Shown here: piece by piece, positions 42,731 to 51,577 of the stretch
Layout: every line of letters begins with the position of its first letter
Position numbering within the stretch: position 1 is the stretch's first letter
Assembly (NCBI RefSeq): GCF_014635825.1
Contig: NZ_BMDO01000015.1
Span: forward strand, 1 to 64,000
DNA: 64,000 nucleotides
Direction: 5' to 3'
Source: Mucilaginibacter galii
Lineage (GTDB): Bacteria; Bacteroidota; Bacteroidia; Sphingobacteriales; Sphingobacteriaceae
The notes under the pieces: generated by a model
Database searches by the model: none
What the model saw: the letters and a program-made list of their open reading frames with translations, nothing else
Told to the model about the DNA's origin: nothing
Position numbers and translations under genes: made by a program

Positions 42731-44137
42731 ATGAAAGAATATGATTTTGGCATTGTAGGTTTAGGCGTTATGGGCCGTAACCTGTTACTCAACATGGCCG
42801 ACCATAAATTTGCCGTAGCCGGTTTAGATTTAGATACTGCCAAAGCTGAGTCTTTAGAAAAAGAAGCCAAAGACGGACAAGAAGTAAAAGGTACCACCCA
42901 GGCACAAGAATTTGTTAGCCTGATTAAAAAGCCACGTGCCATTATGTTACTGGTGCCTGCCGGTAAACCTGTTGATGGTGCCATTGGCAGTCTATTACCT
43001 TTCTTGGAAGAAGGTGATATCGTGATTGATGGTGGTAACTCGTACTTCCCCGATACTGACCGCCGCTTTACAGAACTGGCCGAAAAGAAGATCCATTTCT
43101 TTGGTATGGGTATTTCGGGTGGCGAAAAAGGTGCCCGTTTCGGACCAAGCATGATGCCGGGTGGCGATGAAAGCGCGTACGAGCGTTTGCGCCCTATCTT
43201 TGAAGCTATTGCAGCTAAAGTGGATGGCGAGCCTTGCGTTACTTATTTAGGTGGCGGTTCGGCCGGTAACTACGTGAAGATGGTGCATAACGGTATTGAA
43301 TACGGTATTATGCAGTTGATCTCCGAAGTGTACGATTTAATGAAACGCGGACTGAACTTAAGCGATGCCAAAATTCAGGAAACATTTGTGAGCTGGAATC
43401 AGGGCGAACTGCAATCATTCCTCATTGAGATTACCGGCATTGTGCTGAACAAGTTTGACGAAGATAGCGGCGAGCGTTTGGTGAACCTGATCTCTGATTG
43501 GGCAAAAGCTAAAGGTACCGGTAAATGGACCTCTCAAAACGCAATGGACCTGCAAGCACCAATACCTGTTATTGATGCTGCCGTTACCATGCGCGATATG
43601 TCAAAACTAAAACCGGAGCGTGTACAAGCGGCTAAACAATTAACTTTCACACCATCGGCAGTTGAAGTTGATGAGCAGGAAGTAATTAGCCAACTGCATG
43701 ATGCCTTCTACTTTGCCATGTTGAATATTTATGCGCAAGGTTTGGCTCAGTTAACAATTGCTTCTAAAGCTTATAATTACGGCTTAAACCTGGAGCATGT
43801 AGCCAAGATCTGGAGAGGTGGCTGTATCATCCGTGCTTCGGTACTGGAAGATTTCCGCCAGGCTTACTCACGTAACCCAGAGTTGCTTAACATTTTGCTG
43901 GATGAGCAAATTGGTGGTAAGGTGCTGGCTAAGCAAGCAGCCGTACGCTCGGTTATTAAGTTAGCGGTTGATAAAGGTATCCCGGCTGCAGCGTTCATGA
44001 ACTCGTTGGCTTACTTTGATGCTTACCGCAGCGAACGCATGGCTACCAACCTTATTCAGGCCCAGCGCGATTACTTTGGTGCGCACACTTATGAGCGTAT
44101 AGACCGTGAAGGAACTTTTCATACCCAATGGGATTAA
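42731..44137 (+). CDS. gnd: 6-phosphogluconate dehydrogenase, decarboxylating
   Basis: A 468-residue enzyme that oxidises and decarboxylates 6-phosphogluconate to ribulose 5-phosphate with NADP+. Rossmann motif GLGVMGRNLLLNMADH near the N-terminus, VIDGGNSYFPDTDRR, FGMGISGGEKGARFGPSMMPGG, and the catalytic Lys183 in GNYVKMVHNGIEYG. The C-terminal helical domain ends with AYRSERMATNLIQAQRDYFGAH. The length is that of the NADP-type enzymes from E. coli and mammals. It is in operon with tal/HAD upstream and zwf 13 nt downstream. Confidence 0.96.
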   Translation: MKEYDFGIVGLGVMGRNLLLNMADHKFAVAGLDLDTAKAESLEKEAKDGQEVKGTTQAQEFVSLIKKPRAIMLLVPAGKPVDGAIGSLLPFLEEGDIVIDGGNSYFPDTDRRFTELAEKKIHFFGMGISGGEKGARFGPSMMPGGDESAYERLRPIFEAIAAKVDGEPCVTYLGGGSAGNYVKMVHNGIEYGIMQLISEVYDLMKRGLNLSDAKIQETFVSWNQGELQSFLIEITGIVLNKFDEDSGERLVNLISDWAKAKGTGKWTSQNAMDLQAPIPVIDAAVTMRDMSKLKPERVQAAKQLTFTPSAVEVDEQEVISQLHDAFYFAMLNIYAQGLAQLTIASKAYNYGLNLEHVAKIWRGGCIIRASVLEDFRQAYSRNPELLNILLDEQIGGKVLAKQAAVRSVIKLAVDKGIPAAAFMNSLAYFDAYRSERMATNLIQAQRDYFGAHTYERIDREGTFHTQWD

Positions 44138-44150
44138 TTAAATACATACC

Positions 44151-45665
44151 ATGAAAACAGGTAAAAATGCAACGCCGGCCATCATTGTGATATTTGGTGG
44201 CACAGGCGATTTGGCAAAAAGAAAACTGATCCCGGCTTTCTATAATTTATATTTAGATGGCTACATGCCCGAAAAGTTTGCCATAGTTGGTTTAGGTCGT
44301 ACCGAACTTGATGATGAAGAATACCGCAAACGTTTGAACGAAGGTTTAACAGAGTTTTCGCGCAAGGGAGCCTCTGTAGAGGAGGAGTGGGTTAAGTTTA
44401 ACCCTGCCATTACTTATTTCCGTTCGGATATTGATGATGCCAACTCTTACAAAGAATTAGCCGCCAAGCTGGATGCGCTGGATAAAGAATGGGGCGTACG
44501 CGCCAACCGTTTGTTCTACCTTTCGGTAGCGCCACGCTTTATTGAAGCAGTTACGGTTAACATTAACGAATCGGGCTTGGCCGCTATCCCAGCGCAAGAC
44601 CGCATCGTGATCGAAAAGCCATTCGGTCATAATAAGGAAACAGCCATTGAGCTTAACCAATTGCTTACCCGTACGTTCCAGGAAGAGCAGATCTACCGTA
44701 TAGATCACTACCTGGGTAAAGAAACGGTGCAAAACATCCTGGCATTCCGCTTTGCTAACGCGCTTTTTGAGCCGCTTTGGAACCGTAACTATATTGACTA
44801 CGTGCAAATTACCGTTGCCGAGCAGGTAGGGGTAGAAGACCGTGGTGGTTATTACGAAAGCGCCGGTGCGTTAAAGGATATGATCCAAAACCACCTGTTG
44901 CAAATACTTTGTATGGTAGCTATGGAAGCCCCGGCATCTTTCAAGGCCGAAGAAATTCGTAACCGTAAGGTAGATGTGCTGAGGGCTGTGCGCCGCATTA
45001 AGCCGGATGAAGTGCATCACTATGCCGTACGCGGCCAATATGCCGAAGGCTGGATGCAGGGCAAAAAAGTGCCTGGCTATCGTGAAGAAGAGGGTGTAAG
45101 CAAAACATCTAATACAGAAACCTATGCCGCTATTAAGTTTTACCTTGATAACTGGCGCTGGCAGGGTGTACCGTTCTACCTGCGTACAGGTAAACGCATG
45201 CAGGAAAAAACTTCCTCTATTACTATTCAATTCAGGCCGGTACCGCACTCTACCTTTGCCGACGGACAAAGCGATAATGTAATGCCTAACCGTTTGACTA
45301 TCAATATTCAGCCGTCTATGGATATCAGATTGCGGTTTATGACCAAAAGAACAGGGTTGGAGATGAGTTTAAATCCATCCGAAATGATCTTTAATTATGA
45401 TACCTGCTCCACACAATCGCCTGAAGCTTATGAAACTTTATTGCTGGATGCCATGCAGGGTGATGCCACGCTATTCATGCGTTCAGACCAGGTAGAAGAG
45501 GCGTGGGACGTTATTACGCCTATACAGGAAGTTTGGGAAACCCGTGATTCTTTGGATTTTCCTAATTACGCTGCCGGTACCTGGGGACCTGAAACTGCTG
45601 AGTCTTTAATTGCCCGTCAGGGTCATGTATGGGCAGTAAATGCGCATACAAAGAGTAATCATTAA
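44151..45665 (+). CDS. zwf: Glucose-6-phosphate 1-dehydrogenase
   Basis: A 504-residue enzyme catalysing the first oxidative step, glucose 6-phosphate to 6-phosphogluconolactone with NADP+. The coenzyme motif is IVIFGGTGDLAKRKLIPAFY, followed by VIEKPFGHNKETA and the active-site signature RIDHYLGKE (183-191, His186 and Lys190). The length is typical. It lies between gnd and pgl in the same transcript, so all three oxidative-branch enzymes are neighbours. Confidence 0.96.
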   Translation: MKTGKNATPAIIVIFGGTGDLAKRKLIPAFYNLYLDGYMPEKFAIVGLGRTELDDEEYRKRLNEGLTEFSRKGASVEEEWVKFNPAITYFRSDIDDANSYKELAAKLDALDKEWGVRANRLFYLSVAPRFIEAVTVNINESGLAAIPAQDRIVIEKPFGHNKETAIELNQLLTRTFQEEQIYRIDHYLGKETVQNILAFRFANALFEPLWNRNYIDYVQITVAEQVGVEDRGGYYESAGALKDMIQNHLLQILCMVAMEAPASFKAEEIRNRKVDVLRAVRRIKPDEVHHYAVRGQYAEGWMQGKKVPGYREEEGVSKTSNTETYAAIKFYLDNWRWQGVPFYLRTGKRMQEKTSSITIQFRPVPHSTFADGQSDNVMPNRLTINIQPSMDIRLRFMTKRTGLEMSLNPSEMIFNYDTCSTQSPEAYETLLLDAMQGDATLFMRSDQVEEAWDVITPIQEVWETRDSLDFPNYAAGTWGPETAESLIARQGHVWAVNAHTKSNH

Positions 45666-45675
45666 TCAACTTGTC

Positions 45676-46407
45676 ATGGTTCAAATATTTAAAGATGCCA
45701 ATGAATTAAGCGCTGCCGCTGCCAAAATGTTTGTGCAGGCTTCCAAAGAGGCAATAGCCGAAAAGGGAAGCTTTACAGTGGTTTTAACCGGCGGCTCTTC
45801 TCCTATAAAGCTTCACCAGTTGTTGGCTACACCTGCCTACCGCGAGGAAGTTGACTGGGCAAACGTATACATTTTTTGGGGCGATGAGCGCTGGGTATCT
45901 ATGGAAGATGAGCGCAGCAATGCCAAAATGGCTTTTGATACGCTTCTGAATTTTGTGCCGGTTCCATCCGGACAAATTTATCCTATGTACGATGCCGCTA
46001 ACAGTCCCGAAGAATATGCTGTAATTTATGAGCAGTTGATACGCGATGTAGTAGATAATGATGGCGTTTTTGATCTCATCCTTTTAGGTATGGGCGATGA
46101 CGGGCACACCGCTTCCTTATTCCCCGGCACGGCAATTTTAAAAGAAGAAACCAAGTGGGTAGACGCTTATTACCTTGAGCCGCAGGAAATGTACCGCATT
46201 ACGCTAACCGCCCCATTGATCAATCGCGCTAAAAAATTAGTGGTCATGACCTTTGGAGAGAAAAAGACCCATGCGTTGCACGAAGTTTTAGAGGGTGAGC
46301 ATAACCCCGAACTTTACCCATCGCAATTGTTAAAGCCTGTGAATGGTGAGTTGACTTTCATGGTTGATGAAGTGGCTGCAAGTCAGTTATCGGAAAAACG
46401 TCGTTAA
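45676..46407 (+). CDS. pgl: 6-phosphogluconolactonase
   Basis: A 243-residue DevB/Pgl-type lactonase hydrolysing 6-phosphogluconolactone. Motifs: VLTGGSSPIKLHQLL, VYIFWGDERWVSMEDERSN and LGMGDDGHTASLFPGT, all from the SIS-like fold of the family. The frame opens at 45640 inside the end of zwf, but the ATG at 45676, 10 nt after the zwf stop, gives the normal N-terminus. It is the last gene of the pentose-phosphate operon; a strong REP-like palindrome begins 22 nt downstream and may help stop or protect the transcript. Confidence 0.93.
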   Translation: MVQIFKDANELSAAAAKMFVQASKEAIAEKGSFTVVLTGGSSPIKLHQLLATPAYREEVDWANVYIFWGDERWVSMEDERSNAKMAFDTLLNFVPVPSGQIYPMYDAANSPEEYAVIYEQLIRDVVDNDGVFDLILLGMGDDGHTASLFPGTAILKEETKWVDAYYLEPQEMYRITLTAPLINRAKKLVVMTFGEKKTHALHEVLEGEHNPELYPSQLLKPVNGELTFMVDEVAASQLSEKRR

Positions 46408-46429
46408 GAAGATAATATACCTCATACAT

Positions 46430-46518
46430 GTCATTGCGAGGAGCGATAGCGATGCGGCAATCTCTTTACGCTTGGTTACCGGGCGCTTAGAGATTGCCAC
46501 GCTATCGCTCGCAATGAC
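46430..46518. repeat. REP-like palindrome (best copy)
   Basis: GTCATTGCGAGGAGCGATAG at the left end and GCTATCGCTCGCAATGAC at the right end are near reverse complements. Inner arms GGCAATCTC and GAGATTGCC also pair, so the whole 89 bp can fold into one long hairpin. It sits between two convergent genes, pgl and the helicase. Confidence 0.85.
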
Positions 46519-46533
46519 AAATATGAATAATTG

Positions 46534-48438
46534 TTAACTCATAAATTCCCAGGCACTCTTATAGCCGCCCAACTCCTCTGCATAGGCAACAAAATCAGCA
46601 TAAAAAGCCAATCTGCCTAAAGTAGAACTATCGCCAATAACCACCAGCTTTTTACGGGCGCGGGTCATGGCTACGTTCATGCGGCGAATGTCGGACAGGA
46701 AGCCAATATCACCTTCATTATTACTCCGAGTCATGCTGATGTATACCACATCACGCTCTTGTCCCTGAAAGCTGTCTATCGTATTCACGGCAATTTTATC
46801 ACCATGTACTGATAACGCAGGATGGTTAAGTAATTGCTCTTTTAGTAACCTGATCTGTTCTTTATAAGGAGAGATCACAGCAATGGTAGGGAAGTTGACC
46901 GTGCCGTAATGCTTGTCTAACTCGCTCACTAAGCTTTCCAGGTGCTTAAATAAAAAGGTGGCCTCATCCGGGTTGGTAGAACTTGTACCTTCCAGCTTCT
47001 CCTCAAAACCGCAACCGGCGGTATCTATAAAATTAAGTGGTGTATCTCCTGCAAACATTAGGTGGTGCGCAACCGACTCATCGGCCTTCAGTTGGCTGCC
47101 GTAAAACACACGTGAGGAGTAGCCCATAATAGCCTCGTTCATACGGTACTGCTGTTGTAACAAGGTAACGCATTCGGGGTGCAAGTCCACACATTTCTCG
47201 AGCATCGTAGTACTTAAACCACCCTTAGCCGCCTCGGCCGATTTAATGGTAGGGGATAGCTGAAAATGGTCACCCGCTAATATCACTTTTTGGGCTTTTA
47301 GTATCGGGATCCAGCAAGCCGGTTCCATAGCCTGGCCAGCTTCATCAATAACTACCGTGTTGAATTTGGTGTTCCTCACCGTATAATGATTAGAACCTAC
47401 CAGGGTAGCGGTGATTACCTGCGCTTTATCTACAAGATCTTTAATAATATAGTCTTCGGTTTTGCCTACCTCGCGCATAATTTTGTGCGCCTCGTCAAAC
47501 AAGGCTTTGCGTTGCTCACGTTCTGCCCGGCCAAAGTTGCGCTTGTACTTGTGCGCCATGTTTTTGTATTCGCCCGCCTGTTTCTTTAGTTTTTTCACCT
47601 CTTTCATCTGCGGATGATCGGCCATTTTGCTATCCAACGTTAACGACGTTAGTTTTTCAGATACTCTCGCCGGGTTACCAATGCGTAATACATTTAATCC
47701 TTCGGCAGCAAGCTTTTGGCTTAGTAAATCAACCGCTGTATTACTTGGTGCCACCACTAATACCTGTTCGTGGTTTTGAGCAATCAAGGCTTTAATGGCC
47801 TGCACCAGCGTGGTGGTTTTGCCTGTACCGGGCGGACCATGTACCACCGCCACATCTTGTGCCGAAAGTATCTTTTGTACGGCTGCCTGCTGCGATGCAT
47901 TCAAACTATTGGGCGGCAAGGGTACCGGCAATGTTGAAAATACGGGCGCTTTCTCGCCGGTTAGTATCTGTATCAAACGTCCTTCGGTTGGCTTGCTGGT
48001 TAGGGTATCGGCCAGTTTGAGGGCATTATTCATTTCATCGTAGCTGTTATCGTCAAACAGCAGGTCGATGCCTAACTTACCGTCGCGTGCCCAATCGGGC
48101 AGTTCGTCGGCAAACAAGGTTATCTTTAAACGGTCGCCACCCTGGTAAGCAATAGTACCTTCAACCCGGTCGTTTTTAGGGTCGTGATTGGAAAATAACG
48201 CTGCGGATGCGCCAAATCTTAATTGATGCAGTAGATCCTGGTGCGTAGTGCGTTCAACTTCTACTGTAATATAATCGCCGCGGCTGGGCTCTGTACCGCG
48301 AATAGCAATGGGGTACCAGGTTAATCCGTTAGAACGCCGGTCTGCTGCCGAGGCACTTTCGGTCAATTTTAAATAAGCTTTACGGTCATCATCGCGCTCT
48401 ATTTTGAGCAGGTTTAAAAGCTTTTTAAAATAGTCCAT
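46534..48438 (-). CDS. SF1 (UPF1/IGHMBP2-like) DNA/RNA helicase
   Basis: A 634-residue superfamily 1 helicase of the UPF1-like group. An N-terminal ~150-residue OB/beta-barrel-like region precedes the motor. Walker A GPPGTGKTT (201-209), Walker B VVIDEAGQAM, motif III ILAGDHFQLSP, motif IV-like QQYRMNEAIM, motif V TIDSFQGQERDVV and motif VI NVAMTRARKKLVVIG are all present. It unwinds or translocates on nucleic acid with ATP, 5' to 3' in characterised relatives. The cellular role in Bacteroidota is unclear; defence or repair roles have been proposed for relatives, but nothing nearby supports defence here. It is a single-gene unit. Confidence 0.9.
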   Translation of the reverse strand: MDYFKKLLNLLKIERDDDRKAYLKLTESASAADRRSNGLTWYPIAIRGTEPSRGDYITVEVERTTHQDLLHQLRFGASAALFSNHDPKNDRVEGTIAYQGGDRLKITLFADELPDWARDGKLGIDLLFDDNSYDEMNNALKLADTLTSKPTEGRLIQILTGEKAPVFSTLPVPLPPNSLNASQQAAVQKILSAQDVAVVHGPPGTGKTTTLVQAIKALIAQNHEQVLVVAPSNTAVDLLSQKLAAEGLNVLRIGNPARVSEKLTSLTLDSKMADHPQMKEVKKLKKQAGEYKNMAHKYKRNFGRAEREQRKALFDEAHKIMREVGKTEDYIIKDLVDKAQVITATLVGSNHYTVRNTKFNTVVIDEAGQAMEPACWIPILKAQKVILAGDHFQLSPTIKSAEAAKGGLSTTMLEKCVDLHPECVTLLQQQYRMNEAIMGYSSRVFYGSQLKADESVAHHLMFAGDTPLNFIDTAGCGFEEKLEGTSSTNPDEATFLFKHLESLVSELDKHYGTVNFPTIAVISPYKEQIRLLKEQLLNHPALSVHGDKIAVNTIDSFQGQERDVVYISMTRSNNEGDIGFLSDIRRMNVAMTRARKKLVVIGDSSTLGRLAFYADFVAYAEELGGYKSAWEFMS

Positions 48439-48473
48439 GGGTTAGTTATTATATCAAGTGCTTATAGAAACAC

Positions 48474-48564
48474 GTCATTGAGGACGAAGCAATTTCTGTA
48501 CTACGGGTGTACCGTGTACCGCCCCTTTAGCCTGCGCAAGGATGGCTACCTTCCTCGCAATGAC
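48474..48564. repeat. REP-like palindrome, divergent copy
   Basis: GTCATTGAGGACGAAGCAAT on the left and CTTCCTCGCAATGAC on the right, with GGGTGTACCG/CGGTACACCC-like inner pairing. It lies between the start of the helicase gene and the end of the epimerase gene. Confidence 0.65.
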
Positions 48565-48577
48565 GGTTAGAATCGAT

Positions 48578-49630
48578 TTAAACTTTATAAAAATCCCTGA
48601 ACCAATCTACAAACCGGTCAATGCCGCTTTGTATCTCTGTCTTAGGATAATAATTAAAGTCCAGTTCCAGATCGCTCATATCAGCATCGGTAGAGAGTAC
48701 ATCGCCTGCTTGCATGGGTAGCAAATTAATTACCGCCTTTTTGCCAATAGCGGTTTCCAGCGCCTCAATAAAGTTCATCAATTTAACCGGCGATGAATTG
48801 CCGATGTTGTACAAACGATAAGGTGCGCTTGAAGTAGCAGGGTCGGGGTTCTCGCTGCTCCATTGCGGGTTGGCTACAGCAGGCCTGTCAAGAACGCGGA
48901 TAATGCCTTCGACAATATCATCTACATAGGTAAAATCGCGCTGCATTTCGCCGTTGTTGTATACGTCTATCGGTGTGCCTTTAATAATGGCATCTGCAAA
49001 CTTAAAGTAAGCCATATCTGGTCGTCCCCAAGGGCCGTAAACGGTAAAAAAGCGCAAGCCTGTGGTAGGAATATTGTATAAATGGCTGTAGCTATGGGCC
49101 ATCATTTCGTTACTTTTTTTGCTGGCGGCATACAAGCTAACCGGGTGGGCTGCACCGTCATGTACAGAGAATGGCGTGTTACTGTTTAACCCGTAAACGC
49201 TCGAACTGCTGGCATAAACCAAATGCTTTACCTGCACCTTGCGGCAGCCTTCTAAAATATTGAGGAAGCCCGAAAGATTGCTCAAAGCATAATCATGCGG
49301 ATTGGTGATAGAATAACGTACACCAGCCTGGGCTGCCAAATGGCAAACGGCATCAAACTGGTGGGTGGCAAACAAGTTTTCCATCTGCGCGCGGTCGGCT
49401 ATGTCCAGTTTTATAAAACAATAGTTGGGGTACAGGGTGCTGCAAACGGGCTCATTATCTTGCAGGTTATCCGTTTCGATACCGGTGGCCTGCAGGCGGC
49501 CATGTTTCAGGTTAACATCGTAATAGGTGTTAATGTTATCTACGCCTACCACTTCAAAACCTAACTGGGCCAATCTCTGGGCTACGAAAAAGCCAATAAA
49601 TCCGGCAGTACCTGTAACTAAAATCTTCAT
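48578..49630 (-). CDS. NAD-dependent epimerase, UDP-glucuronate 4-epimerase-like
   Basis: A 350-residue extended SDR. The NAD motif is TGTAGFIGFFVA (7-18); the catalytic triad is Ser142-144 (YASSSSVYG), Tyr167 and Lys171 in YAASKKSNE. NINTYYDVNLKHGRL after the second strand and RFFTVYGPWGRPDMA are typical of UDP-glucuronate 4-epimerases (GalA formation) used for capsule and LPS sugars. The frame begins 12 codons earlier at 49666, but the ATG at 49630 gives MKILVTG and follows a TAnnTTTG element. It is a single-gene unit, 25 kb away from the glycosyltransferase cluster. Confidence 0.88.
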   Translation of the reverse strand: MKILVTGTAGFIGFFVAQRLAQLGFEVVGVDNINTYYDVNLKHGRLQATGIETDNLQDNEPVCSTLYPNYCFIKLDIADRAQMENLFATHQFDAVCHLAAQAGVRYSITNPHDYALSNLSGFLNILEGCRKVQVKHLVYASSSSVYGLNSNTPFSVHDGAAHPVSLYAASKKSNEMMAHSYSHLYNIPTTGLRFFTVYGPWGRPDMAYFKFADAIIKGTPIDVYNNGEMQRDFTYVDDIVEGIIRVLDRPAVANPQWSSENPDPATSSAPYRLYNIGNSSPVKLMNFIEALETAIGKKAVINLLPMQAGDVLSTDADMSDLELDFNYYPKTEIQSGIDRFVDWFRDFYKV

Positions 49631-49663
49631 ATAAAAACGGCAAGCCCCGCGGCTGCAAGGCTG

Positions 49664-49671
49664 CAAAGGTA
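49664..49671 (-). promoter_or_regulatory. -7 element of the epimerase gene
   Basis: On the minus strand TACCTTTG matches TAnnTTTG exactly, 33 nt before the ATG at 49630. Its position also argues against the longer start at 49666, which would begin at the -7 box. Confidence 0.55.
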
Positions 49672-49791
49672 ATTTTTTTTAACGATTTAAATGTTGGCGT
49701 AAAATACTGCCAACCGTAACGCGTAACACAGATGTTATAAACGAAATAAGCCCGAAAATTATATATTAGGCTTGTAATAATTACGTTCACT

Positions 49792-51270
49792 ATGAAAAAA
49801 TTACTAACCATTTCTTTATTGATAGGTTCGGCTTTGCAAGGCTACAGTCAAGGCAAAATTACCACGGCCAATCCACCCGGACTGGCTTCTATAAAGGAGG
49901 CCGACCTCAAACGCGACATATTTGAACTTGCCGGCGATGCCTTTAGAGGCAGACGAGCAGGTTCGGTTGATGAAATGCGAGCGGCAGCCTGGGTAGCTCA
50001 AAAGGCACAGGAAGCGGGCTTGAAACCAGCCGGAGACGACGGCACTTATTTTCAATACTTCAACATGAAGCGTACCCGCACGGCCGATAGGAGCACCATG
50101 CAGGCAGGTGATCAGTCACTTAATATGGGTAAAGACTTTTGGGTAATCCAACCGGTTGACGGTCATTTAGACGGCCCCGTAACCTGGCTCAATAGCATGG
50201 CCGATACTGCGGCTAACCTTCAAGGTAAGATAGTAGCCGTCAAAATTCAGGCACCTTCGGTATTACCGGCCGCAGGCATGAGTTTGTGGGAGTACCGTTA
50301 TACGGCATCGGCCATAAGGCAGCAGGGAATGGCTTTGCGCCGTAAAGGAGTGGCAGCTATTATTTTCGTAGCTAACGATGTTACCGAGAAAGGTATTGCT
50401 TTTATAGGCCACAATTACGAAGACGGTTCTTATCAAAACGTAGGCCTACCAACGGTAACAGGCCGCAGCGCTATGAATAATGCCAAGCCTATTCCGGTTA
50501 TATTATTACGTTCGGGATTAGAGTCGGCGGTTAAGCAAGGTAACGTACGCGCCGATGTATTCATGGAAACTTACCTGTATCCATCTGTAAACGTAATAGC
50601 AAAGGCCGCCGGTAGTGATGTGAAACTCCGTAACGAGTACGTGCTCTTCAGCGGTCACCACGATCATGACGGCATAGGCAACCCGGTTGGGCAAGATTCT
50701 ATATGGAATGGTGCCGATGATAATGCTTCGGTAACGGTAGGTATGCTGGCTATTGCACGCGCCTGGGTGGCTAAGCCGGGCAAGCGGTCGGCCGTGTTTG
50801 TATGGCATGGTGCCGAGGAGCGGGGTCTGTTAGGTTCGCGCTGGTATGCGGTGAACCCCACAGTAAAAAAGGAAAGCATTGTTGCCGTATTAAATGGCGA
50901 TATGATTGGGCGTAATTCTATCGATTCAGCAGCACTTTTAGGTTCTACCTTGCCGCATAAAAACTCTACGGCACTGGTTGATATGGCCATGCAGGCCAAC
51001 GAGCAACTCACCAACTTTAAAATAGATGTATCGTGGGATGACGCCCGCCACCCGGAAAACTGGTATTTCCGCAGTGATCATGCGCCGTATGCGGCGGCAG
51101 GCATCCCGGCTATCTTCTTCACCAGTTTGCTGCACCCCGATTATCACACTCCTAAAGACGAACCGGATCGCATCAGCATCCCAAAACTTGCTAAAATGAC
51201 GCGCTGGATGTATACTACCGGCTGGCTGGTATCGCAAACGGCGGTTAAGCCGGCTTTGGATGCAAAATAA
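49792..51270 (+). CDS. M28-family zinc aminopeptidase, secreted
   Basis: A 492-residue metallopeptidase with an N-terminal signal peptide (about 1-20, LTISLLIGSALQGYSQG). A PA-like insert lies about 130-250. The M28 di-zinc site is complete: FSGHHDHDG (first His and Asp), WNGADDNASV (bridging Asp), WHGAEERGLLGS (catalytic Glu plus ligand), NGDMIGRN (Asp ligand) and HPDYHTPKDEPD (last His). It likely trims N-terminal residues of peptides in the periplasm or outside the cell. It is a single-gene unit divergent from the epimerase gene. Confidence 0.92.
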   Translation: MKKLLTISLLIGSALQGYSQGKITTANPPGLASIKEADLKRDIFELAGDAFRGRRAGSVDEMRAAAWVAQKAQEAGLKPAGDDGTYFQYFNMKRTRTADRSTMQAGDQSLNMGKDFWVIQPVDGHLDGPVTWLNSMADTAANLQGKIVAVKIQAPSVLPAAGMSLWEYRYTASAIRQQGMALRRKGVAAIIFVANDVTEKGIAFIGHNYEDGSYQNVGLPTVTGRSAMNNAKPIPVILLRSGLESAVKQGNVRADVFMETYLYPSVNVIAKAAGSDVKLRNEYVLFSGHHDHDGIGNPVGQDSIWNGADDNASVTVGMLAIARAWVAKPGKRSAVFVWHGAEERGLLGSRWYAVNPTVKKESIVAVLNGDMIGRNSIDSAALLGSTLPHKNSTALVDMAMQANEQLTNFKIDVSWDDARHPENWYFRSDHAPYAAAGIPAIFFTSLLHPDYHTPKDEPDRISIPKLAKMTRWMYTTGWLVSQTAVKPALDAK

Positions 51271-51289
51271 CGCCTAAATTGTCCGCATA

Positions 51290-51375
51290 ATTACGAGTTA
51301 CGAAGCAATTTCTGCAATGAACGGTCGCTAATTTACCTGTTGTGCAAGGGGTTGCATCGTGCCTCGCAATTATCA
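51290..51375. repeat. Degenerate REP-like element
   Basis: TTACGAGTTACGAAGCAATT on the left and GTGCCTCGCAATTATCAT on the right match the ACGAAGCAAT and CCTCGCAATGAC ends of the family with several changes. Confidence 0.5.
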
Positions 51376-51552
51376 TAGGTATGCTCAAACAATTGTAAGC
51401 CTGTATCTCTTATTTAATCCAACATAAAAACACAGGAGCAATTGCATATCGCTTACGTCTATACCAGATGCATTCGATTTAAATAAATTGTAATTTTTTC
51501 GTTTTATGTCGTAATATCGCCCGTTTTAATTAGCTACCTTGTAAATTGCGCA

Positions 51553-51560
51553 TACATTTG
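51553..51560 (+). promoter_or_regulatory. -7 element of mqo
   Basis: TACATTTG matches TAnnTTTG exactly and lies 18 nt before the mqo ATG at 51578, giving a very short leader. No clear TTTG -33 box is present. Confidence 0.5.
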
Positions 51561-51577
51561 TACCGTTCAAATCTAAA

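Larger units (their letters stand above)
51271..51577. other. Intergenic region between M28 peptidase and mqo
   Basis: About 305 bp. It holds a degenerate REP-like element (51290-51375) and, near the end, the likely mqo promoter. The middle part is AT-rich without an ORF. Confidence 0.5.

Noticed and set aside
46534..48438. UPF1-like helicase as part of a defence island
   Set aside because: Neighbours are metabolic and no nuclease, methylase or other defence gene is adjacent.
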